A stretch of DNA of 64,000 bases from Paenibacillus tyrphae (lineage in GTDB: Bacteria > Bacillota > Bacilli > Paenibacillales > NBRC-103111): assembly GCF_024158745.1 (NCBI RefSeq), contig NZ_JAMZAW010000006.1, positions 248,001 through 312,000 of the forward strand, read 5' to 3'. Shown here piece by piece: positions 16,770 to 26,121 of this stretch (within the stretch, counting starts at the first letter, position 1; each line of letters starts with the position of its first letter). The notes beneath the pieces were generated by a model. It saw nothing but the letters and a program-made list of their open reading frames with translations, was not told where the DNA came from and searched no databases. Position numbers and translations under genes: made by a program.

Positions 16770-18746
16770 ATGCGATTCCGACAAGTACACTTAGATTTCC
16801 ACACCTCCGAAATGATCCCGCATATCGGGCGTAAGTTTTCCAAGCCGCAGTTTCAGGAAATGCTCAAGCGGGGGCACGTCGACTCGATTACCGTCTTCGC
16901 AAAATGCCACCACGGCTGGGCGTATTTTCCTTCCGAGACGAACGAGATTCACCCGCATCTGGACTTCGACCTGCTCGGCGCGCAGATCGAAGCGGCGCAC
17001 GAGATCGGCGTGAAGATGCCGGTCTACTTGTCGGTCGGCTTCGACGAGAAGCTGGCGCGCGTCCATCCCGAGTGGCTGATGCGGGACGAGAACGACCAGA
17101 CGAACTGGGTTAAAGGGTTCATGACGCCGGGGTATCATCAGTTTTGCCTGAATTCGCCTTATCTCGATCTGATGATCCGTCAGGTGGAGGAGGTCGTTCG
17201 CAAATATGATGCCGACGGCATCTTCCTCGACATTGTCGGCGTCCGCACTTGCTACTGCCATACTTGCGTGGCCATGCTGCGCCGGGAAGGAAAAGACCCT
17301 CGCGAGAAGCGGCACGTCGTCGAGCAGGGCGAGCGGATTTATGCGAATTACACGCAGCGGATTCGCGAAGCGATCCATGCGATCAAGCCGGAGATGCCGA
17401 TTTTCCACAACGCGGGGCATATCTCGCAGGGACGCCGGGACTTGGCGGCAATGAATACGCACCTGGAGCTGGAATCGCTGCCGACCGGCGGCTGGGGCTA
17501 CGATCATTTCCCACTGTCGGCCCGCTATGTGCAGCCACTCGGCATGGATTTCCTCGGCATGACCGGCAAATTCCACACGTTCTGGGGCGAATTCGGCGGC
17601 TACAAGCATCCGAATGCGCTGCGCTACGAAACGTCGCTCAGCTTGGCGAACGGAGCGCGCTGCTCCATCGGCGACCAGCTTCATCCCGAAGGGCAGATGG
17701 ACCCGGCCACCTACGAGCTGATCGGCAAGGCATACGCCGAGGTCGAGCGGAAGGAAGCGTGGTGCGCGGACACGACGGCGGTCGCGGATATCGGGCTGCT
17801 GTCCGTCGAATCGGTCGGCGTGGACAAAATGGGCGGCGCAATGTTCACGGGCAATTCCGATGCCGGGGCGGTACGGATGCTGCTCGAAGGCAAGTTTTTG
17901 TTCGACGTGATCGATCCGGACGCCGATTTCCACCGATACAAAGTCATTATACTGCCGGACTACGTGCTGATCTCGGACCGGCTGCACGCGAAGCTGGAGC
18001 AGTTTCTACGGCAGGGTGGGAAGCTGCTCGCTTCGGGCAAGTCCGGCCTAGACGCGGAGGAGCGCGATTTCGCAATTGATTTCGGCGTGCGGCGGGTCGG
18101 CGAGAATCCGTTCAAGCCGGATTATTTCCGTCCGAAGTTTCCGCTGCGCAGCCTTGGCGAAGCGTCGTTCGTTATGTACGCCGCGGGGCAGAAGATCGCT
18201 TTGGACGGCGGAACCGAGCTGGGGCGGCGCGAAGATCCTTATTTTAACCGGGAAGTATTCACGTTTTCGTCGCATCAGCATACGCCCAGCTCGATGAACG
18301 ACGGCGGCCCGGGAATGGTGGAGAGCGCCAGCGGCATTTACATCGCTTGGAACGTCTTCGAGGACTATGCGACGAAGGGCAGCTTGTTCCTGAAAGAAAT
18401 CGTGCTCTACGCCTTGGACCGGCTGCTGCCGGACAAGACGCTGACGACGAGCCTGCCCGCTCAAGGAATCGTCACGCTGCAGGAGCAGCCGGGCGAGCGC
18501 CGTCTCGTGAATCATCTGCTGTACGCGGTGCCGGTCAAGCGCGGGGACGGTGTCGAGATCATCGAGGACATTGTTCCGCTCTATAATGTCGACGTGAAGC
18601 TGCGCTTGCCGGGACGACGGGTGAAGGGCGTGTACCTCGCGCCGCAAGGAACGCCGCTCGATTACAGACTGGGCGCAGAAGGCATCGAGTACACGCTGCC
18701 CGAGCTCGAATGCCATCAGATGGTCGTCATCGATCTGCAAGATTAA
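16770..18746 (+). CDS. GHL6-family glycoside hydrolase with beta-galactosidase trimerisation-like domain
   Basis: 658-residue cytoplasmic protein without a signal peptide. The first ~330 residues look like the GHL6 (hypothetical glycosyl hydrolase 6) TIM barrel: MRFRQVHLDFHTSEMIP, VDSITVFAKCHHGWAYFPS, DGIFLDIVGVRTCYC with a likely catalytic Asp, and IFHNAGH. A Rossmann-like trimerisation/glutaminase-type region follows (residues ~340-480, with YKVIILPDYVLIS), then beta-rich C-terminal parts. Start ATG 16770 is chosen because the frame upstream is just a translation of palindrome E2. It probably removes sugars from imported oligosaccharides for the YesMN/ABC system downstream. Confidence 0.85.
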   Translation: MRFRQVHLDFHTSEMIPHIGRKFSKPQFQEMLKRGHVDSITVFAKCHHGWAYFPSETNEIHPHLDFDLLGAQIEAAHEIGVKMPVYLSVGFDEKLARVHPEWLMRDENDQTNWVKGFMTPGYHQFCLNSPYLDLMIRQVEEVVRKYDADGIFLDIVGVRTCYCHTCVAMLRREGKDPREKRHVVEQGERIYANYTQRIREAIHAIKPEMPIFHNAGHISQGRRDLAAMNTHLELESLPTGGWGYDHFPLSARYVQPLGMDFLGMTGKFHTFWGEFGGYKHPNALRYETSLSLANGARCSIGDQLHPEGQMDPATYELIGKAYAEVERKEAWCADTTAVADIGLLSVESVGVDKMGGAMFTGNSDAGAVRMLLEGKFLFDVIDPDADFHRYKVIILPDYVLISDRLHAKLEQFLRQGGKLLASGKSGLDAEERDFAIDFGVRRVGENPFKPDYFRPKFPLRSLGEASFVMYAAGQKIALDGGTELGRREDPYFNREVFTFSSHQHTPSSMNDGGPGMVESASGIYIAWNVFEDYATKGSLFLKEIVLYALDRLLPDKTLTTSLPAQGIVTLQEQPGERRLVNHLLYAVPVKRGDGVEIIEDIVPLYNVDVKLRLPGRRVKGVYLAPQGTPLDYRLGAEGIEYTLPELECHQMVVIDLQD

Positions 18747-18771
18747 GACAACTTCAAGGTTTTACCAATTC

Positions 18772-18800
18772 GGAGGTGTTCCAATGCACCTCCGTTTTGT
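18772..18800 (+). terminator. Hairpin after the GHL6 gene, overlapping the next promoter
   Basis: GGAGGTG (18772) and CACCTCC (18787) pair, followed by GTTTTGT: a weak terminator. A -10 TATAAT at 18803-18808 for the sensor kinase follows at once. Confidence 0.6.
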
Positions 18801-18848
18801 CCTATAATGAAACTCTGATAGCGCTTACTGCGGGAGAGGTGACGGGGC

Positions 18849-20666
18849 TTGCTGACAGCTATGAAAAACCGCGTACTGGACTACTATTACTCGCTTTCCG
18901 TCAATAAAAAGATTACGCGCTCGTTTATGACCGCCCTGTCCTTGCTGCTGATCTTGCTGTCCGTCTTTACGTACCGTGTCTCGTCCGCCATACTGATAGA
19001 CAAAGCCATCGAGAACACGGAGCAAAATTTGCGGCTGGTCTCGGAGAAGCTGGAGATCATCCTCGACAATTCGGAAAACTACTCCAAAATCGCGATTACA
19101 AACAACAGCGTGCAGCGCTACCTGAGCGCCCCGCCCACCTCGGACCCGCTGGAAAATTACAACCGTTCGGTTGAGGTTTCGAACGCCCTCGCCGACATCG
19201 TCGATTCCAAGACGTTCGTGGACGCTATGCTCATTTACGACCGCAACGGCAACCTGTACGATTCCGGCGGGCTCAAGAACGTCCGGAACGTCAACGACGA
19301 ATATGTCCGGGCATTCTCAGGTTCCGTTTACGGCCCCGTATGGAAGGATACGACCAAAAGCAACTATGAGAAGGAAGGGGGGGCTCACCCTGTCGTCTCG
19401 CTCCTTCAGAAATTCAACACCGCCAAGGACGGGAGTCCTCTTGGAGTGATCCAACTATCTATCGACGAGCGGTACATTGCCGATCAATACGCCCATATCA
19501 ATATCGGGCACAGCGGTGAGATCTTTATCGTCAACAAGCAGGGCACGATCGCTTCGCACAGCGACAAGAGCCAGCTTTACACTTCCATCGGGCAGGAGCC
19601 TTATTATTCCTGGGTGATCGGGCATGAGGGCGGCCGGACGTTCAGCTTGAACGGCGAGGACAATCTGGTCGTTGCCCGCACCTATCCGCGCTTGAACTGG
19701 ATTATTGTCGGAATCGTGCCGATTAAGGAGATCACCCGCGATAATCAGATTTTGATGGAAAAAACCTTTTATTTAAGTCTCATTTTCGTCGTTTTGGCTA
19801 TCATCCTGACCATTCTTATCGCCAGATCGATTACGAGGCCGCTGAACCAGATCAAGAAAACGGTCAAAAGCGTACAGGAGGGCAACCTCGACGTCTGGCT
19901 CGAACTGAAGGAGCGCGACGAGATCGGCGCCTTGGCCAGAGAGTTTAACAAAATGGTCGTCCGCACCAAGACGCTCATGGAAAACATGGTGGAAGAGCAG
20001 AAGAAGAAAAAAGAATATGAGCTCGCCGTCATGCAGTCGCAAATTAATCCGCACTTTTTGTACAACACGCTGGAGAGCATCTGCGCGCTTGCCGATTTGA
20101 AGCGGAACGCGGATATCGTAAATATTGTCAACCAGCTAGCGCTGTTTTACCGGGGCGTGCTCAGCAAGGGCAGCCACATCATCTCCATGGAAGATGAAAT
20201 CATCATTACGCAAACGTATTTGGAGATCTTGAAGGTGCGCTACGGCGACCGGCTCGATTCCCGGTTCGAGATCGACGACAACGTGTACAAGTACTCGACG
20301 ATCAAGCTGCTGCTCCAGCCGATTGTGGAAAATTCGATCAATCACGGGCTCCGAAACAAACGGGGAAGAGGACTGATCCGCATCCAAGCGCATGTTCTGG
20401 ACGGCAAAGTGCGGATCGAGGTGAGCGATAACGGTACAGGCATTACGCCGCAGCGGCTGCGGCAAATTTTGAAGCCGGACTCCGGGCATTACCGGACAAA
20501 AAGCTTCGGGCTGAAGAGCACCGACGAGCGAATCAAGCTGTATTTCGGTTCCGAATACGGGTTGGAGATCGATAGCGTGCCCGGGGAAGGAACGACCGTC
20601 CGCATTACGCTGCCGGCTATCGAGAACGGGGGGATACCGCATGATTCAAGCGATGATCGTCGATGA
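18849..20666 (+). CDS. YesM-type sensor histidine kinase
   Basis: Membrane sensor of 605 residues. A first helix (MTALSLLLILLSVFTYRVS) is followed by an extracellular dCache-like domain to about residue 300, a second helix (SLIFVVLAIILTILIA), a HAMP linker (RPLNQIKKTVKSVQEGNLDV), and a His_kinase domain with the phosphoacceptor His402 in INPHFLYNTLESI. ATPase boxes are LLQPIVENSINHGL, VSDNGTGI and SFGLKSTDERIKLYFG. The start is TTG 18849, placed by GAGAGGTG; ATG 18861 lacks a ribosome binding site. It overlaps its regulator gene by 26 bases and probably senses an oligosaccharide. Confidence 0.93.
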   Translation: MLTAMKNRVLDYYYSLSVNKKITRSFMTALSLLLILLSVFTYRVSSAILIDKAIENTEQNLRLVSEKLEIILDNSENYSKIAITNNSVQRYLSAPPTSDPLENYNRSVEVSNALADIVDSKTFVDAMLIYDRNGNLYDSGGLKNVRNVNDEYVRAFSGSVYGPVWKDTTKSNYEKEGGAHPVVSLLQKFNTAKDGSPLGVIQLSIDERYIADQYAHINIGHSGEIFIVNKQGTIASHSDKSQLYTSIGQEPYYSWVIGHEGGRTFSLNGEDNLVVARTYPRLNWIIVGIVPIKEITRDNQILMEKTFYLSLIFVVLAIILTILIARSITRPLNQIKKTVKSVQEGNLDVWLELKERDEIGALAREFNKMVVRTKTLMENMVEEQKKKKEYELAVMQSQINPHFLYNTLESICALADLKRNADIVNIVNQLALFYRGVLSKGSHIISMEDEIIITQTYLEILKVRYGDRLDSRFEIDDNVYKYSTIKLLLQPIVENSINHGLRNKRGRGLIRIQAHVLDGKVRIEVSDNGTGITPQRLRQILKPDSGHYRTKSFGLKSTDERIKLYFGSEYGLEIDSVPGEGTTVRITLPAIENGGIPHDSSDDRR

Positions 20667-22248
20667 CGAATATTTGATCCGGGAACGGCTGAAGGTCGGC
20701 GTCGACTGGCAGGAGCTCGGCTTCGAGATCGCCGGAGAGGCCGAGAACGGGGAGGAGGCGCTGCTGTTGCTTGAGCACGCGCCGATCCGGCTGGCGATTG
20801 TCGACATTAACATGCCGATCGTGGACGGCCTGGCGTTCGCGAAGGCGGTTCAGCACCGGTTTCCCGAGCTTCGGATCATCATCCTCACCGGTTATGGGAG
20901 CTTCGACTATGCGAGAACGGCTTTGCAGGCAGGCGTCTCCGACTATTTGCTGAAGCCGGTCAATATGGAGGAGCTGACGCAGGTGTTAACCGCGATGTCG
21001 GCCAAGATTCGGGAGGACATGGCGCGGCATTCGCAGCAGGAGGATTTCAGGCAGAGCGTCCGGGAAAGCAATACGATTTTGCGCCGGACCTTCATCCAGA
21101 GCTTACTGGACGGCACCGGCCCGGGCGGACCCGAGCACAGTACGGAAAAATGGCGGCAGTTTTGCCCGAATCTGAGGGACGATGCGCTGCTTGTCATGGT
21201 GTTCTCGATTGACAAATCTCCGGGAGCCGGAAAGGAGCAACCGCCCTGGAAGCGATTCGCCGTATTCAACATCGTCGGCGAGCTGTTCGGCGGTCTTCGG
21301 CCGTGCGAGCTTACGCTGGATGACGAGGACCGAACGGTGCTGCTTGTACATCCGAATGCCGACGGCAGCCGGGAGAAGGAGTGGCTGGAGCGGCGGGGGG
21401 CGGAAGCCGTCGAAGCGGTCCGCCGGTTCTTGAAGTTTACCGTGACGGTCGGCATCGGCCATATCGCGCAAGGCTCAGGTGGCATTCCGCAGTCGTATAA
21501 GGAGGCGGTTCTGGCTTGCAAGCATCGCACCGTCCTCGGCGGCGACCGGGTGATCCCGTTCGAGCGCTTGCCGAAGCCTGCGTTGAAAGCGGACCTGTCC
21601 TTTATCCGGGAGACGCTGATGGTTCAGCTTAGGCTGGGCAACAAGGCGGCGGTGGAGCATGAGCTGCGCCAATGGCTGGAGGGGATCGTGCGGCAAAAGC
21701 TGTCTTTGGATACGCTGTACATGACCGTCTACGAGCTCGTGGCGACACTGAATCTATACGCCTCCGAGAGCAAGCTGGATATGACGTTTTACGGCGGTGA
21801 CACGTTCAATCCGGTGCGGTTGGTCGACGAGCTGGAGCGGATGGAGGAGATCGTGGACTGGGCGGCGGCGCTGTTCGGCCGGGTGCTGGAGCAGACGCAC
21901 AGCTTGAAGCAGTCGACACCCGCCAAGCTGGTGGATAAGGCCAAGCAGTTTATCGACGGGCAATATGCCGATCCGGACCTCGATTTGAACGCGATTGCCA
22001 AAAGCATTTTTATTCATCCCAGCTATTTGAGCCGCATTTTCAAGAACGAGACCGGCTATTCCGTCGTGGAGTACATGACAAGGCGGCGGTTGAACAAGGC
22101 CAAGGAAATGATGGAGAACGGGTGCAAAAATTTGCTGTTCGTCTCCGAATCCGTCGGCTACAAAGACCCTCATTACTTCAGCAAATGCTTTAAAAAGCAT
22201 TTCAGCGTGCCGCCTTCCCGGTTTACCGGGAGCGATTCCCGCGAATGA
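20641..22248 (+). CDS. YesN-type response regulator with AraC output domain
   Basis: 535 residues. The receiver domain has the acidic pair in MIVDDEYLIRERL, phosphoacceptor Asp55 in VDINMPIVDG, Thr in LTGYGSFDYA and Lys in YLLKPVN. A ~290-residue middle region separates it from a C-terminal AraC double helix-turn-helix (LNAIAKSIFIHPSYLSRIFK, ESVGYKDPHYFSKCFKKHF). Partner of the kinase just upstream; such pairs activate the adjacent sugar transporter, here the binding-protein gene 200 bases downstream. Confidence 0.95.
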   Translation: MIQAMIVDDEYLIRERLKVGVDWQELGFEIAGEAENGEEALLLLEHAPIRLAIVDINMPIVDGLAFAKAVQHRFPELRIIILTGYGSFDYARTALQAGVSDYLLKPVNMEELTQVLTAMSAKIREDMARHSQQEDFRQSVRESNTILRRTFIQSLLDGTGPGGPEHSTEKWRQFCPNLRDDALLVMVFSIDKSPGAGKEQPPWKRFAVFNIVGELFGGLRPCELTLDDEDRTVLLVHPNADGSREKEWLERRGAEAVEAVRRFLKFTVTVGIGHIAQGSGGIPQSYKEAVLACKHRTVLGGDRVIPFERLPKPALKADLSFIRETLMVQLRLGNKAAVEHELRQWLEGIVRQKLSLDTLYMTVYELVATLNLYASESKLDMTFYGGDTFNPVRLVDELERMEEIVDWAAALFGRVLEQTHSLKQSTPAKLVDKAKQFIDGQYADPDLDLNAIAKSIFIHPSYLSRIFKNETGYSVVEYMTRRRLNKAKEMMENGCKNLLFVSESVGYKDPHYFSKCFKKHFSVPPSRFTGSDSRE

Positions 22249-22258
22249 TTTTGTCGAA

Positions 22259-22302
22259 GACGGCCCCGTTGTGCGCTGTGCGAACGGGTGCGGTCTTTTT
22301 TT
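22259..22302 (+). terminator. Intrinsic terminator after the response regulator
   Basis: GACGGCCCCGTT and AACGGGTGCGGTC pair with one bulge, followed by seven Ts. A -10 TATAAT at 22381-22386 then serves the binding-protein gene. Confidence 0.85.
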
Positions 22303-22450
22303 GTATGGAATGTTCACGGAATGTTAAAAATATTCCCGGTGGCGTAAAGATATTGCATTCATGCGGCGGGCGGCGCCCCTTATAATGACACTATGTCGAA
22401 CAGACAAACGGCATAAGAGAACAAACATAAACGGGGAGGTTGCTTAACAC

Positions 22451-23779
22451 ATGAAAAAAAGAGCGCTTACACTGGGGCTGGCATCGCTGTTTGCCGCTTC
22501 AAGCCTGCTGGCAGGCTGCGGTTCGAATGACGCCGCCCAAAGCAATGCCGGTACCAAGGGCGACAGCAAAGGCGGGGACAAAGTCAGCATCCGCATCTTG
22601 ACGCGTATCTCCGGTACCGATCCCAAGTCCGTGGCGTTCCAGAACCTGCTCAAGCAATTTATGGAGAAAAACCCGGATATTACGGTAGTCGACGAATCGT
22701 TGAACGACGAGGCCGCCTTCAACAATAAATTCAAAACGGCCGTGGCGACGGGCAGCGTCCCGGAAATTTGGATGAACTACGGCGGAGTGGCATTTAAAGA
22801 CTACGCCAAAAATATCGCGATGGACCTCGATCCCGTGCTGAAAGAAGACAAAGCGTGGGCCGACGCGTTCCTGCCGCTGTTCGACACATGGAAATACAAA
22901 GACCTGCCGGGAACGTATGGCGTGCCGAACGAGTTCTACAGCGTCGCGATCTACTATAACAAAGAGCTGTTCCAAAAAGTCGGCGCCGAGCCGCCGAAAA
23001 CGATCGAGGAATTCGAGGCGGTCGCCGACAAATTCAAAGCGATCGATGTCGTACCGATGGCGATGGCCGATAAAGACAACTTCCGCGGAGGCCACCTGCT
23101 GACGAATCTGGCGCTGAAAAAATACGGCTTCCAGAAAACGGAAGACCTGATGAGCGGCAAAGCGAAATGGAACGATTCCGATATGGTTTCCTTGCTGCAA
23201 ACGATGAAAAATTGGCAGGATAAAGGCATCTTCGGCAAAAACATGGTCACGACCGACGGCAACGCGATTACGAGCATGTTCCTCGGCGGTAAAAGCGCGA
23301 TGATGTTTGAAGGCGTCTGGGCTATTTCCTCCATCGCAGCTTCTCCGATCGCCGACAAAATCGGGGTCATTCCGTTCCCGGGCTACAAAGACAAGCCGGA
23401 ATTTAAGGACAACTGGTTCGGCGGAGCGGGCGGTTACTCCGTTTCCAAGGAAGTCACAGGCGCGAAAAAAGACGCTACGATCAAGCTGCTGAAGTTCCTG
23501 ACCTCCGTCGATGCGTTCAAGTATTTCCTCAAGGAAACGAAGGGCGGCGTTTACCCGGTCAAAATGGATTCGGGCTCGGCTCCGGTCGATCCGGTTACCG
23601 CAGAGTACGTCAAGGCGCAAAGCACCGCCAAAGACTTCAAAGGCGAGATTGAGGAATACAGCCCGATCATGCAGCTGCAGGACAAGGTGCGGAACGAAGT
23701 CCAAGGCATGTTCGCCGGCAACCCTCCGCAAAAGACGGCGGATACGATTCAGAGCTTTGTCGAATCGAACAAGAAGTAG
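22451..23779 (+). CDS. Sugar ABC transporter substrate-binding lipoprotein
   Basis: Extracellular lipoprotein of 442 residues (SBP family 1). Signal peptide with lipobox LLAGCGSN; mature part with SIRILTRISGTDPKSVAFQN, FMEKNPDITVVDE, AIYYNKELFQKVGAEPPKT and MFEGVWAISSI. ATG 22451 follows GGGGAGG. It is the first gene of the transporter under the YesMN pair. The permeases follow on the same strand after two palindromic elements. Substrate not determined; an oligosaccharide is likely. No ATPase gene is present, so a shared MsmX-type ATPase is expected, as is common for these systems. Confidence 0.93.
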   Translation: MKKRALTLGLASLFAASSLLAGCGSNDAAQSNAGTKGDSKGGDKVSIRILTRISGTDPKSVAFQNLLKQFMEKNPDITVVDESLNDEAAFNNKFKTAVATGSVPEIWMNYGGVAFKDYAKNIAMDLDPVLKEDKAWADAFLPLFDTWKYKDLPGTYGVPNEFYSVAIYYNKELFQKVGAEPPKTIEEFEAVADKFKAIDVVPMAMADKDNFRGGHLLTNLALKKYGFQKTEDLMSGKAKWNDSDMVSLLQTMKNWQDKGIFGKNMVTTDGNAITSMFLGGKSAMMFEGVWAISSIAASPIADKIGVIPFPGYKDKPEFKDNWFGGAGGYSVSKEVTGAKKDATIKLLKFLTSVDAFKYFLKETKGGVYPVKMDSGSAPVDPVTAEYVKAQSTAKDFKGEIEEYSPIMQLQDKVRNEVQGMFAGNPPQKTADTIQSFVESNKK

Positions 23780-23782
23780 GCG

Positions 23783-23997
23783 GCGGAAAACCAGCTTCGC
23801 ATTGTAGATGAATTCTCCGTTATAGATCGGTGGGGTATATCCCTCCAGCCGCTCTTGAACCCCGCGAAAGTTTTGATTAAAAGTAGAGGTGTTTTCGCGG
23901 GGTTCAAAGGCGGACGTTGCACTCTTCCGGGATATACCCCACCTACTATTATTCGAGAATTGCTTAACCATAAAAGCTAGTTTTCCTTGCGGAAAAG
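23783..23997 (-). repeat. Palindromic element E3 (inverted orientation)
   Basis: Core 23785-23986. Nested stems: GGAAAACCAGC with GCTAGTTTTCC (one G-T pair); AATTCTC with GAGAATT; GGTGGGGTATATCCC with GGGATATACCCCACC (15 bp, perfect); TTGAACCCCGCGAAA with TTTCGCGGGGTTCAA (15 bp, perfect). Read on the minus strand it aligns with E1, including CGTCCGCCTTTG and GAGCGGCTGGAGGGATATA, but its inner stem differs from E1 by paired changes. A hairpin TTTTCCTTGCGGAAAA follows on the right; the left side keeps only GGCGGAAAA. It begins four bases after the binding-protein stop. Confidence 0.85.
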
Positions 23998-24018
23998 TAG
24001 AGTAATTATGAAAAAGCC

Positions 24019-24336
24019 AGCTTTCCGAATGGAAAGCTTGAGGCTGTCAAGAAAGTGGCTTTGACAAGAATAGAGATACATGTGGAGATGGGGTATCTAC
24101 TGGAGGAGCGATAGCGTTCGCCTTTGTCTGCGGGAAATATCCGCTGCTAAGCAGCTTCCAATTAAGATTTCCTGCAGACCCGGGGTCCCCGCAAAGTACT
24201 CGGACTAAGCTACCCTGATTCAACTTCACTTTGCGGGGTGGAGCAGCGACCGGAAGTAGATACCCCGTCCCCTCATAACCTCTATTACCTGTTTTTCCAT
24301 CTTTCTTGACAAGCTCCGGCTTTCCTACGGAAAGCC
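24019..24336 (+). repeat. Palindromic element E4 with flanking hairpins (longest copy)
   Basis: Core about 24044-24312. Nested stems: TGTCAAGAAAG with CTTTCTTGACA; AATAGAG with CTCTATT; GGGGTATCTACT with AGTAGATACCCC; GTCTGCGGGAAAT with ATTTCCTGCAGAC; GCTGC with GCAGC at the tip. It also carries an additional hairpin, CCCCGCAAAGT with ACTTTGCGGGG (24187-24238), absent from E2. Bracketing hairpins are AGCTTTCCGAATGGAAAGCT (24019) and GGCTTTCCTACGGAAAGCC (24318). The right hairpin ends just before the permease ribosome binding site. With E3 it fills the 574-base gap inside the transporter operon. Confidence 0.85.
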
Positions 24337-24353
24337 CTGAGGAGGGGAACAAC

Positions 24354-25235
24354 ATGGTCGGCCGAAAGCCTTATTTTATCGCAGCCGTTTTTTTGCTGCC
24401 GGCGCTTTTGTTATATACGCTGGCGTTTATCGTGCCGATCTTTCAGACGGCTTACATGTCCTTTTTTAGCTGGAACGGCATCAAGAACGTCGCCTTGGAA
24501 TATGTCGGGCTGCAAAACTACAGCGCCATGTTTCAAAAGCCTGAATTTTACCGTTCGCTCAAAAATATCGGCGTGTTTATCCTGGCCTCGTTCTTGCTGA
24601 TTTTGCCGGTCGCTTTTGCGCTGGCGCATATCGTCACCAGCAAGATGAAGGGAAGACGTTTTTTCAAGATCGCCTTCTTTATGCCTTCCGTGCTTCCGCT
24701 CACGGCCGTCGGCTTGATGTGGCAGTTTTTGCTCAAAGGAGAGGGCGGCCTCGTCAACATGGTGCTCTCGGCGATCGGCGCAAGCTCGCTGACCCACGAT
24801 TGGCTCGGCGAACCAGCCATTGCCATCTACGTTGTTGTGGTGGTCAACGCCTGGATTTATTGCGGGCTGAACATGATCATTTTCGCCAGCGGCATGGTGG
24901 CTATTCCGGAGCAATTGTACGAGGCGGCGGCTATGGACGGAGCGGTCGGGTTTAAACGACTTTGGTACATTACCGTGCCGATGATGAAGGAAACGCTGAA
25001 AATTTTCTCGATTCTTGCCGTTACGCAATCGCTTCGCGTGTTCGGGCAAATTTTCGTCATGACCGGCGGAGGACCGAACGGCGCCACGGATGTGCCGACC
25101 ACGCTGCTCTATTACGAGTCCTTTAAATACAACAACTTCGGGATGGGCAACGCCATCGGCACCTTCATTATCGTGGCGGCGCTATTATCCACGGTCATAC
25201 TCAACAAGCTGATGAACACGAAGACGATGAAATAA
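24354..25235 (+). CDS. Sugar ABC transporter permease (first)
   Basis: Inner-membrane permease of 293 residues with six helices (MalF/UgpA class). The first helix is YFIAAVFLLPALLLYTLAF and the ATPase-coupling EAA loop is EQLYEAAAMDGAVGFKRLWY. The start is ATG 24354 after GAGGAGGGG; the frame upstream of it is a translation of element E4's right hairpin. The second permease follows 18 bases on. Together with the binding protein upstream they form one importer under YesMN control. Confidence 0.93.
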   Translation: MVGRKPYFIAAVFLLPALLLYTLAFIVPIFQTAYMSFFSWNGIKNVALEYVGLQNYSAMFQKPEFYRSLKNIGVFILASFLLILPVAFALAHIVTSKMKGRRFFKIAFFMPSVLPLTAVGLMWQFLLKGEGGLVNMVLSAIGASSLTHDWLGEPAIAIYVVVVVNAWIYCGLNMIIFASGMVAIPEQLYEAAAMDGAVGFKRLWYITVPMMKETLKIFSILAVTQSLRVFGQIFVMTGGGPNGATDVPTTLLYYESFKYNNFGMGNAIGTFIIVAALLSTVILNKLMNTKTMK

Positions 25236-25253
25236 AGGCAGGTGAAATGGAAC

Positions 25254-26081
25254 ATGACGCTTCGCTCGTATAAAATTCCGGCATATTTGTTTTCTACGCT
25301 TTGCGCGGTTATTTTTATGTATCCGTTGTTTTTTTCGGTGATTTCTTCGCTCAAGGACAATCTGGAAATATATAATAGCGTCTTCTCGCTGCCCGAGGTA
25401 TGGCGCTGGAGCAACTACAAGCTCGCTTTTGTCACCGCACATATTGATAAAGCCGTATGGAATTCCTTCATTTATGCGATCGCAGGCACGCTTCTGACCT
25501 TAGTCTTGGGAGTCATGGCGTCGTTTATCCTGACCCGGATCTCGCTGAGGTGGAACGGCGCTTTATATATTTATTTCATCATGGGGCTGATGATCCCCGT
25601 CTATTCCCTTGTCATTCCGATTTCCCGGATGATCGGCTCGTTCAACGGCTTTAACAACTATTTCGTCATGATCGTGCTGTACGCGACATTTCAACTGCCG
25701 CTTACGATTTTTTTGATTACCGGCTTTATGAAAGGAATTAACAAGGAAATCGACGAATCGGCGGTCATGGACGGCTGCGGTCCGGCGACGCTGCTGTTTC
25801 GGATTTTGACGCCGCTGTCCATGCCGGCCATTTCGACGGCGGGAATCCTGGCCTTTTTCGATATTTACAACGATTTGATTTGGAACGTCATTATGGTCAA
25901 TGACCGGAGCATGTTCAACATTTCGATGGCGCTGATGTCCTTCGTAGGGGAACGGGGCAGCTCGCAGATGGGCCCGACGTTCGCGGGCATCATTCTCACG
26001 ATCATTCCGACCATTGTCATCTATTTGCTGTTTCAGGAAAAGGTGGAGTCCGGCCTGAGCGCGGGAGCCGTGAAGGAGTAA
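25254..26081 (+). CDS. Sugar ABC transporter permease (second)
   Basis: 275 residues, six helices, MalG/UgpE class. The coupling EAA loop is EIDESAVMDGCGPATLLFRI. ATG 25254 is placed by AGGTG nine bases before it; a GTG at 25242 lies inside the ribosome binding site. It is the last gene of the operon, followed by a terminator. Confidence 0.93.
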   Translation: MTLRSYKIPAYLFSTLCAVIFMYPLFFSVISSLKDNLEIYNSVFSLPEVWRWSNYKLAFVTAHIDKAVWNSFIYAIAGTLLTLVLGVMASFILTRISLRWNGALYIYFIMGLMIPVYSLVIPISRMIGSFNGFNNYFVMIVLYATFQLPLTIFLITGFMKGINKEIDESAVMDGCGPATLLFRILTPLSMPAISTAGILAFFDIYNDLIWNVIMVNDRSMFNISMALMSFVGERGSSQMGPTFAGIILTIIPTIVIYLLFQEKVESGLSAGAVKE

Positions 26082-26121
26082 CGGAAAGGCCGGCCTTCTT
26101 GGAAGGGCTCCGGCATGATCG

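Noticed and set aside
22353..22386. TTGCAT and TATAAT as a -35/-10 pair for the sugar-binding protein gene
   Set aside because: The spacer is 22 bases, too long; only the -10 is kept, and activation by the YesN-type regulator would explain a missing -35.
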